Part shown: one piece after another, positions 1-4,628 of the stretch
How the letters are laid out: every line of letters begins with the position of its first letter
How positions within the stretch are numbered: position 1 is the stretch's first letter
Assembly (NCBI GenBank): GCA_041642035.1
Contig: JBEPXC010000263.1
Span: 1 to 5,307, forward strand
Reading direction: 5' to 3'
From: SKVR01 sp041642035
GTDB taxonomy: Bacteria > Bacteroidota > Bacteroidia > Bacteroidales > UBA7960
DNA length: 5,307 bases
Translations under genes and position numbers: made by a program
Notes under the pieces: generated by a model
The model's input: only the letters and a program-made list of their open reading frames with translations
The model's database searches: none
What the model was told of the DNA's origin: nothing

Positions 1-1371
1 GGGCAACTCCAGGGTGGTGGCCCAATGGGGATTCTGAATAAATAGAGGGTTATTCTCATGCACATGATTGGATACGAAATCAAGCAGGACACTGATGTTT
101 CTCTTATGGGCGCTGCGGACCAACTCTTCCAGCACCTGATCATCACCAAAGCGATGATCGATGGTGGTAAGGGTAACGGGCCAGTAACCATGGTAACCGG
201 TATATTTTCTGCGGGGCTCGGGAAATTCCACGTAAGCCTCCAGCGGATTCTGAGTTATAGGAGAAAACCATACGGCATTCACGCCCAGCTCTTCAAAGTA
301 TCCTTCTTTCAGCTTCTGTAATACTCCATCCAGATCTCCCCCATGGAAATTAGCCCGTGGAGCCACCTCTTCATCCATAATGGGGTCATCCCGCAGCGTG
401 TTGCCGTTAAAGAAGCGGTCGACCATAAGGAAATACATGATGGTCGCTTCGCGATCCTGCCGGGTGAGTGAACGATGGTTGGTAAGGGGAATGCCATGCT
501 GCAGGGGGATAAGAAGATCGTTTCCCCGGCATTGTTCTCCCGACAACAAGACCCTGATAAAGCTCCGTTTTTTCTCATACGCATCGCCCGGTATGGTTAC
601 ACGTAATCTGTTGTCCTGCAACTCCATATTCTGCTGAGGAAGGCGAAAGTTTTCCCACAGCACAAATATCTCTTCATAATCGTTAACAAGCTCGAGCTCA
701 ATAACTCCCTTTTGATATTCCCGGGCAAAAACCCTGGGATTTTGTGAATGATCAATACTGCCTACTTCTAAAAGGGAGTGAAATCCACCCGCTTCATCTG
801 TCAGCAACTTGTCATTTAACGGATCAATGGTTTGCCTTCCGTCGGTTACCATGACATACTGATAGCGACCCGGCTCGATGGGCAGGCTAAGCTGCCATAC
901 GCCATCAACGAGCCCCATAGGTAAATCATCCCACCCGGTCATATCGCCCCTCACGGCCACCTCCCGGAATTTTTTCTCCCCAGGATTAAAGGTAAAGGTA
1001 TGATCATTCTTAACCGGACGACGGGTCATCAAACTATAAGGCACCCCGTCGAGCCAGATCTTTACCTCGGTGATCTGGGGCACATAAAGGTTGCGTTGAC
1101 GTAAATACAAGATGGAATGATCGGCAGAGAGTTTTGCCCTCAGAGATATATGGGCAGACACTGAGTCTATATGGGCCAGCGCGTCGCTGCGAAAATAGTC
1201 GTTGAGCACCACCTGTGTTTCACCCTCCTGCAGCTCAATAAGACTCGCCAGCCCGGCAATATGTTTACCCCCGGCGAATTGTGGTGAAGGCTTAAAACCG
1301 CAGGATGGCATCAGAATCAACCATACAAATGCCAGAGCAATGCTTGAATAAGATTTACGATTCGCTGTCAT
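1..1371 (-). CDS. GH13 alpha-amylase-family lipoprotein (3' end outside window)
   Basis: Predicted alpha-glucan hydrolase of the cell envelope, 457 codons visible and open without a stop to the window edge. The N-terminus is a lipoprotein signal: basic start, hydrophobic stretch at residues 11-21, then LMPSC with the lipidated Cys at 24. Residues about 30-117 form an unassigned beta-rich domain containing LNDYF. Residues about 130-200 look like a CBM48/AMPK-type glycogen-binding domain (VRGDMTGW, GVWQLSL, GRYQYVMVTDG, DPLND). A further probable beta-sandwich linker covers about 200-300. The GH13 barrel opens near 312 with MYFLMVDRFFNGN; GYHGYWPV is at 392-399, and conserved region I is DFVSNH at 431-436. 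The catalytic nucleophile, acid/base and transition-state residues (regions II-IV) lie beyond the edge, so activity cannot be confirmed. The start at 1371 is fixed by an in-frame TAA four codons upstream. It lies 48 bp after tyrS, same strand, probably one transcript. The family is secure; exact specificity (amylase, neopullulanase, cyclomaltodextrinase) is not. Confidence 0.92.
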   Translation of the reverse strand, partial: MTANRKSYSSIALAFVWLILMPSCGFKPSPQFAGGKHIAGLASLIELQEGETQVVLNDYFRSDALAHIDSVSAHISLRAKLSADHSILYLRQRNLYVPQITEVKIWLDGVPYSLMTRRPVKNDHTFTFNPGEKKFREVAVRGDMTGWDDLPMGLVDGVWQLSLPIEPGRYQYVMVTDGRQTIDPLNDKLLTDEAGGFHSLLEVGSIDHSQNPRVFAREYQKGVIELELVNDYEEIFVLWENFRLPQQNMELQDNRLRVTIPGDAYEKKRSFIRVLLSGEQCRGNDLLIPLQHGIPLTNHRSLTRQDREATIMYFLMVDRFFNGNTLRDDPIMDEEVAPRANFHGGDLDGVLQKLKEGYFEELGVNAVWFSPITQNPLEAYVEFPEPRRKYTGYHGYWPVTLTTIDHRFGDDQVLEELVRSAHKRNISVLLDFVSNHVHENNPLFIQNPHWATTLELP

Positions 1372-1399
1372 GTATTGCCTGCTTTAAGTATTCATCCAT

Positions 1400-1416
1400 G
1401 GGCCTGTCGCAGACCC
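1400..1416 (-). other. Short hairpin in the tyrS-amylase spacer
   Basis: On the minus-strand transcript, GGGTCTG and CAGGCCC pair around a CGA triloop: seven base pairs, one of them a U-G wobble. On the plus-strand RNA the same position would be a C-A mismatch, so the fold favours the tyrS-direction transcript. It starts 3 nt after the tyrS stop codon and is not followed by a U-run, so it is not a typical intrinsic terminator. It could slow exonucleases or reduce read-through into the amylase gene. The function is inferred only. Confidence 0.35.
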
Positions 1417-1419
1417 ACT

Positions 1420-2709
1420 CTATTGATCGGCTTTTATCAGGAAGAAATTTTTCTTTCCTCTTTGCGCCAGGACATATTTATCGTTTAGCAGCGACATCGT
1501 ATTAACAACAAAATCCTCCGCTACTTTGTTCTTATTGATGCTTATTCCACCTTCTTTAACTGCCCTGCGGGCTTCACCTTTTGATTTGAGAATCTGTAGA
1601 TCCCCACCCAGGAAATCTACTATATTTATGCCCTTCTCCAGCCCGGCTCTTGAAACGGTAAACATAGGCACACCATCAAAGACATCGAGCAACACATTCT
1701 CGGGGAGTTTCTTCAGGGTATCCGTAGTGCCCTTTCCGAAGAGAATTTCCGAAGCCTCCACTGCAGTGTCGTATTCCTTTTCGCCATGCACGCGAATGGT
1801 AATGTCTTTGGCAAGTTCCTTCTGTAATAATCTGAGATGTGGTTGTTCGCGATGTTCATTGATAAGTCTGTCGACCTCATCCTTTGAAAACAAGGTAAAT
1901 ATCTTGATATACTTTTCTGCATCGGTATCGGAACAATTGAGCCAGAACTGGTAAAACTGATAGGGGGAGGTATATTGTGGGTCGAGCCAGATATTTCCTT
2001 TTTCTGTCTTGCCAAATTTACCCCCATCTGCTTTGGTGATCAGCGGACAGGTAAGGGCAAAGGCTTCCCCGCCTGTTTTCCTACGGATCAGTTCGGTTCC
2101 GGTGGTGATATTTCCCCACTGATCGGAACCACCCATTTGTATCTTACAGTCTTTGGTCTGGTAAAGAAACAGGAAGTCATATCCCTGCACCAGTTGGTAA
2201 GTAAACTCGGTAAAAGACAATCCTTCGCGGGCTTCTCCCGAGAGGCGTTTTTTCACCGAATCTTTGGCCATCATATAGTTTACGGTCAGGTGCTTGCCCA
2301 CTTCGCGCAGGAAGCCCAGGAAGGAAAAGTCCTTCATCCAATCGTAGTTGTTTACCATCTCCGCCCGGTTATTGCCTGATTCAAAATCGAGAAATTTCTT
2401 TAACTGTGTCTTAATGCAATCGACATTATGGTTCAGCTCTTCCTCCGACAACATATTTCTCTCCTGGCTTTTCCCGCTGGGGTCGCCAATCATACCCGTG
2501 GCACCGCCTACCAGAGCAAGGGGCTTATGCCCGGCTATCTGCAGATGCTTAAGCATCATGATCGATACCAGGTGACCAATATGTAGTGAGTCGGCGGTAG
2601 GGTCTATGCCTACGTAAGCGGTGGTCATCTCTTTGGCCAGTTGGTCTTCGGTGCCGGGCATCATGTCGTGTATCATGCCTCTCCATTGCAATTCTTCTAC
2701 AAAATTCAT
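1420..2709 (-). CDS. tyrS: Tyrosyl-tRNA synthetase (TyrRS, class Ic)
   Basis: Cytoplasmic enzyme that activates tyrosine with ATP and charges tRNA-Tyr. The 429 residues match the usual bacterial TyrRS length. The Rossmann catalytic domain shows YVGIDPTADSLHIGHL (32-47), carrying the HIGH signature at 43-46 and the tyrosine-contacting Tyr32 and Asp36. GGATGMIGDPSGK is at 68-80. The YQLVQGYDF block (171-179) supplies the substrate-binding Tyr, Gln and Asp. QMGGSDQWGNI lies at 191-201, and the KMSKS-equivalent loop is KFGKT at 231-235. The C-terminal part from about 362 is an S4-like RNA-binding domain (INIVDF, SKGEARRAVKEGGISIN). The start ATG has no Shine-Dalgarno; the upstream bases are A/T-rich (AAAGCAATAAT), as is normal in Bacteroidota. 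It is probably the first gene of an operon with the downstream amylase. No T-box or other leader structure was recognised upstream. All key motifs are intact, and the identification is very secure. Confidence 0.98.
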   Translation of the reverse strand: MNFVEELQWRGMIHDMMPGTEDQLAKEMTTAYVGIDPTADSLHIGHLVSIMMLKHLQIAGHKPLALVGGATGMIGDPSGKSQERNMLSEEELNHNVDCIKTQLKKFLDFESGNNRAEMVNNYDWMKDFSFLGFLREVGKHLTVNYMMAKDSVKKRLSGEAREGLSFTEFTYQLVQGYDFLFLYQTKDCKIQMGGSDQWGNITTGTELIRRKTGGEAFALTCPLITKADGGKFGKTEKGNIWLDPQYTSPYQFYQFWLNCSDTDAEKYIKIFTLFSKDEVDRLINEHREQPHLRLLQKELAKDITIRVHGEKEYDTAVEASEILFGKGTTDTLKKLPENVLLDVFDGVPMFTVSRAGLEKGINIVDFLGGDLQILKSKGEARRAVKEGGISINKNKVAEDFVVNTMSLLNDKYVLAQRGKKNFFLIKADQ

Positions 2710-2720
2710 ATTATTGCTTT

Positions 2721-2789
2721 ATTGTTGTTATTGTTGGATTGCTGAGTTGTTGATTGTGTTTAATCGTTGATTCGTTTAATCGTTTAAAG
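2721..2789. repeat. Degenerate octamer repeat block, left copy
   Basis: An A/T-rich block with a period of 8 (sometimes 9) bases. The clearest units run 2758-2789: GTTTAATC, GTTGATTC, GTTTAATC, GTTTAAAG. The block opens with the 16-mer ATTGTTGTTATTGTTG (2721-2736), found again exactly 200 bases further right in the second block. It begins 11 bases upstream of the tyrS start codon and so lies in the tyrS 5' leader or promoter region. There is no coding potential. Similar degenerate arrays are, from memory, frequent between genes in Bacteroidota. Confidence 0.7.
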
Positions 2790-2806
2790 TTGAACCCGCC
2801 CAAAAT

Positions 2807-2860
2807 CTCGCACAATGTCTATGGGTTGCGAGCTCCCCCTTCCAGGGGGTTGGGGGGTCT
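2807..2860. repeat. GC-rich double-hairpin module between repeat blocks
   Basis: Two inverted repeats sit back to back inside otherwise A/T-rich DNA. The first is CTCGCA (2807-2812) with TGCGAG (2827-2832), 14-base loop. The second is CCCCC (2835-2839) with GGGGG (2845-2849), loop TTCCA, followed by TT and a further run of six G at 2852-2857 that could pair instead with the C-run. The module lies between two octamer blocks. From memory, C-run/G-run palindromes like the second are dispersed between genes in several Bacteroidota genomes, so a multicopy intergenic element is likely. It is not a terminator in the usual sense: only a TCTTTT stretch follows. Confidence 0.5.
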
Positions 2861-2882
2861 TTTAATATTCGGAGTAGGCTCA

Positions 2883-2980
2883 TCGTTTAATCATTGATCG
2901 TGGATTTGTTGAATCGTTAGATTGTTGTTATTGTTGAATTGTTTAATTGTATTTAGATTGTTGATTCTGTTGTATTGTTG
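2883..2980. repeat. Degenerate octamer repeat block, right copy
   Basis: About twelve degenerate units of mostly 8 bases, consensus close to GTTGAATT or GTTTAATC. Examples are GTTTAATC (2885-2892), GTTGAATC, GTTGAATT and GTTTAATT. The 16-mer ATTGTTGTTATTGTTG recurs at 2921-2936. Composition and period match the block at 2721-2789, so the two flank the GC-rich hairpin module. There is no open reading frame of note. Together with the left block and the leader of the next gene, this accounts for most of the 462-bp gap. Confidence 0.7.
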
Positions 2981-3045
2981 AAGCTACCCGCGATAAAATT
3001 AATACCTTTTAACAAGAGAATGTAAAGTGTGTTATACATTTCAAA

Positions 3046-3053
3046 TACCTTTG
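3046..3053 (+). promoter_or_regulatory. Candidate -7 promoter element for the epimerase-family gene
   Basis: TACCTTTG fits the Bacteroidota -7 consensus TAnnTTTG exactly. No good -33 TTTG lies at the expected distance upstream, which weakens the call. The element is embedded in the palindrome CCTTTG-A-CAAAGG (3048-3060). Transcription would start near 3060 and give a leader of about 110 nt before the ATG at 3172. Confidence 0.3.
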
Positions 3054-3127
3054 ACAAAGGCTGATTTTTTACAGCAAAAATTGCATAATCCCTGCAAATA
3101 TGCCAGGGGCAAAAATAGGTGATTTTT

Positions 3128-3175
3128 ATGACATTTAATGGAGAACACAACAATAAAAACGAGCTGAAACAATGA
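3128..3175 (+). CDS. Possible 15-residue leader peptide overlapping the next start codon
   Basis: A short frame reads MTFNGEHNNKNELKQ and stops at TGA 3173-3175, which overlaps the ATG at 3172 as ATGA. This arrangement is typical of translational coupling. The peptide is hydrophilic and has no run of one amino acid suggesting attenuation. It has no Shine-Dalgarno, which is uninformative in Bacteroidota. A chance frame of this length is quite likely, so this is a tentative call based only on the exact ATGA junction. Confidence 0.2.
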   Translation: MTFNGEHNNKNELKQ

Positions 3176-4173
3176 TATTATTGACTGGAGGAACAGGCCT
3201 GGTGGGTTCTCACCTACTGTATGAGCTAACGGCATCAGGAAAAAAAGTACGCGCCCTGCGCCGAAAAGAGAGCAATATGGATATGCTGGAAAAGATTTTC
3301 CGGTGGTACAACCCACAGGAGTATAGACAGCTGTTGAACCTGATCGAATGGATGGACGGAGATGTTGCCGATATCCTCAGCCTTCAGGATGCTCTAAAGG
3401 GAGTCAAACAAGTATATCATTGCGCTGCCGTGGTGTCTTTTGTTCCTTCCGAACGTCCCAATATGCTGAAGATAAACATCGATGGGACGGCTAACCTGGT
3501 TAATGCATGCCTGCATGAAGGCGTTGACAAGCTTTGCCACTGCAGCAGTATTGCCGCTGTAGGTCGTCCCGATAAAGGCACCTGGGTTGATGAATCGTTG
3601 ATCTGGAAAACCTCACGGAAGAATTCCTATTACTCCATCAGCAAGTTTGGTGCAGAGCGCGAGGTGTGGCGTGGTTCGGAAGAGGGACTGGACGTGGTCA
3701 TCGTCAACCCCTCGGTGATTATAGGCCCCGGCGACCCCAACCGTTCCAGCGCCCGTTTGTTCACCACCGTGAAGAACGGCCTGCGTTTCTACAGCAGCGG
3801 TGAAACGGGATTCGTTGATGTGCGTGATGTGGCCAAAGCCATGCACCTACTCATGGATAGGGAGGTGGTTAACGAACGATATATTGTCAACAGCGAGAAT
3901 ATGAGCTACCGCGAGCTTTTCGCCATCTTCGCCCGCCATGCTGGGGTAAAACCACCCTTTTTCAAGGCCGGCAAAGGCCTCAGCGAAGTGGCCTGGCGAT
4001 TGGAGAAGGTACGTAGCTTGATTACCGGCAGCAACCCGCTCATCACAAGAGAAACCGCCAAGAGCGCCAATAGCAACTATCGCTTTTCCAACGAAAAGAT
4101 CAAAAACGATCTAGGTATGGAGTTTCGCACTGTTGATGAGGCTGCGGAAAATACGGCGGGGTTTTTTCGGTGA
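3172..4173 (+). CDS. NAD(P)-dependent epimerase/dehydratase-family protein (extended SDR)
   Basis: A soluble cytoplasmic oxidoreductase of the extended short-chain dehydrogenase/reductase superfamily, 333 residues, the usual length. The Rossmann nucleotide-binding motif TGGTGLVGSHL is at residues 5-15. Arg-rich RALRRKES after the second strand (28-35) hints at NADP preference. D64 in GDVAD should contact the adenine. CAAVVSF (84-90) is the cofactor-binding strand. The catalytic set is Ser125 or Ser126 in CHCSSIAAVG with Y154-x3-K158 in YSISK. NPSVIIGPGD (179-188) and FVDVRDVA (214-221) are typical of the dihydroflavonol-4-reductase-like branch. The C-terminal third (about 240-333) is the variable substrate-binding part, so the substrate is unknown; a sugar nucleotide, a lipid or sterol-like alcohol, or an aldehyde are all possible. 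ATG 3172 fits the start of the Rossmann fold and has an A-rich upstream, no Shine-Dalgarno. It is divergent from tyrS and appears to be monocistronic. Confidence 0.9.
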   Translation: MILLTGGTGLVGSHLLYELTASGKKVRALRRKESNMDMLEKIFRWYNPQEYRQLLNLIEWMDGDVADILSLQDALKGVKQVYHCAAVVSFVPSERPNMLKINIDGTANLVNACLHEGVDKLCHCSSIAAVGRPDKGTWVDESLIWKTSRKNSYYSISKFGAEREVWRGSEEGLDVVIVNPSVIIGPGDPNRSSARLFTTVKNGLRFYSSGETGFVDVRDVAKAMHLLMDREVVNERYIVNSENMSYRELFAIFARHAGVKPPFFKAGKGLSEVAWRLEKVRSLITGSNPLITRETAKSANSNYRFSNEKIKNDLGMEFRTVDEAAENTAGFFR

Positions 4174-4203
4174 TAGCTGATGGGTTTGCTTATGCATTTG
4201 AAT

Positions 4204-4245
4204 GAGCTGGAAGCTGGAAGCTCGAAGAAGGAAGATGGAAGAAGA
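4204..4245. repeat. Degenerate heptamer tandem array (consensus AAGCTGG)
   Basis: Six consecutive 7-base units: GAGCTGG, AAGCTGG, AAGCTCG, AAGAAGG, AAGATGG, AAGAAGA. The first three are nearly identical and the last three drift. The array is strongly purine-rich on the plus strand and lies 30 bases after the stop of the epimerase-family gene. Seven-base arrays of this kind are, from memory, common between genes in Bacteroidota. The rest of 4174-4329 holds nothing further that I recognise. Confidence 0.7.
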
Positions 4246-4329
4246 CCCGAACGGGAAGCAAATAGGGAGTTACAGGAAAGGGAGGTCTTTTCATCAGAAA
4301 ATAATTTGTTTAAGTAATTGGTATGATGG

Positions 4330-4386
4330 AACTTGCATGAAGTAGCATTTTCATTTCCTTTTGAGTGCTCAGTGCTCATGCAAGTT
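4330..4386. repeat. Perfect 11-bp inverted repeat around a 35-base centre
   Basis: AACTTGCATGA (4330-4340) and TCATGCAAGTT (4376-4386) are exact reverse complements. The 35-base centre contains a tandem heptamer AGTGCTC twice (4364-4377), the second copy running two bases into the right arm. There is no following T-run, so it is not a standard terminator. It could be a protein-binding site, a stable transcript end for the gene at 3172-4173, or the remnant of a small non-coding element. Confidence 0.6.
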
Positions 4387-4388
4387 TG
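4360..4388 (+). promoter_or_regulatory. Candidate promoter for a small RNA
   Basis: TTTG (4360-4363) and CAAGTTTG (4381-4388) are separated by 17 bases. The second matches the Bacteroidota -7 consensus TAnnTTTG at all but its first base, and the spacing fits the range given for flavobacterial promoters (TTG, 17-23 bases, TAnnTTTG). The -7 part overlaps the right arm of the inverted repeat. Predicted transcription starts near 4395, about 105 bases before a strong terminator. Confidence 0.3.
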
Positions 4389-4392
4389 ATTC

Positions 4393-4500
4393 CCTTAAAA
4401 AAACGGGACAGGCTGACCGGAGGGGATGTCCAACAATCGTATATAGGAATAAGCGCTGCGAGATCTTTTGGATTAGAAGGCTTGGTCTAATCCTTTTTTT
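4393..4500 (+). ncRNA. Possible small RNA ending at an intrinsic terminator
   Basis: A stretch of about 105 bases lies between a promoter-like pair and an intrinsic terminator, with no credible reading frame. A local hairpin is possible: GGACA (4406-4410) with TGTCC (4427-4431). I compared it from memory with SRP RNA, 6S RNA, tmRNA and common riboswitch cores and recognised none. The alternative is that it is simply the 3' untranslated end of the upstream gene's transcript, or a leader attenuator for the cadherin gene at 4629. The 5' end is a guess. Confidence 0.3.
4470..4500 (+). terminator. Rho-independent terminator
   Basis: GGATTAGA (4470-4477) pairs perfectly with TCTAATCC (4486-4493) around an eight-base loop, and seven T follow at 4494-4500. 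This is a canonical intrinsic terminator for plus-strand transcription. It lies 297 bases after the stop codon of the gene at 3172-4173 and 129 bases before the start of the next one, so it ends either a long 3' untranslated region or a separate small RNA. Confidence 0.85.
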
Positions 4501-4553
4501 ATAGAAGTAAAGTTTTAACAGCAAAAAAACATGGACCTATACGTTAAAATAAT

Positions 4554-4561
4554 TACATTTG
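4554..4561 (+). promoter_or_regulatory. Candidate -7 promoter element for the cadherin-repeat gene
   Basis: TACATTTG matches the Bacteroidota -7 consensus TAnnTTTG. It follows the terminator at 4470-4500 and precedes the ATG at 4629, giving a predicted leader of about 60 nt. No convincing -33 element is seen at the right distance. The position between terminator and gene makes it the best candidate here. Confidence 0.35.
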
Positions 4562-4628
4562 ATTTCCCAAATAAAAGCTATCCCCCTCCCGGGATAAAAT
4601 GATTTTGCTAAATTTAGTTAATACACTA

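Noticed and set aside
58..637. Frames on both strands within the amylase region
   Set aside because: The minus-strand frame that is open from 1371 to the edge encodes a coherent GH13 protein; the other frames are shadows without motifs.
1358..1399. Minus-strand mini-frame starting MDEYLKQAIHDS, resembling the start of a tRNA adenosine deaminase
   Set aside because: It stops after 14 codons (TAA at 1355-1357) and overlaps the amylase start; the likeness is too short to mean a gene fragment.
1526..2379. Long plus-strand open frames opposite tyrS
   Set aside because: They lie wholly antisense to a fully supported tyrS with all synthetase motifs; their translations show no domain, and such shadow frames are expected from codon bias.
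2845..2857. G-quadruplex from the G5-TT-G6 run
   Set aside because: Only two long G-runs and one distant GGG are present; a four-tract quadruplex is not supported, and pairing with the adjacent C-run is more likely.
3090..3108. Hairpin CCCTG/CAGGG in the epimerase-family leader
   Set aside because: Only five uninterrupted pairs, extendable only with a bulge, and no matching riboswitch core; too weak to list.
3110..3117. Minus-strand TATTTTTG as tyrS promoter
   Set aside because: It fits TAnnTTTG but lies about 400 bases from the tyrS start, has no -33 partner, and such A/T-rich strings arise readily by chance.
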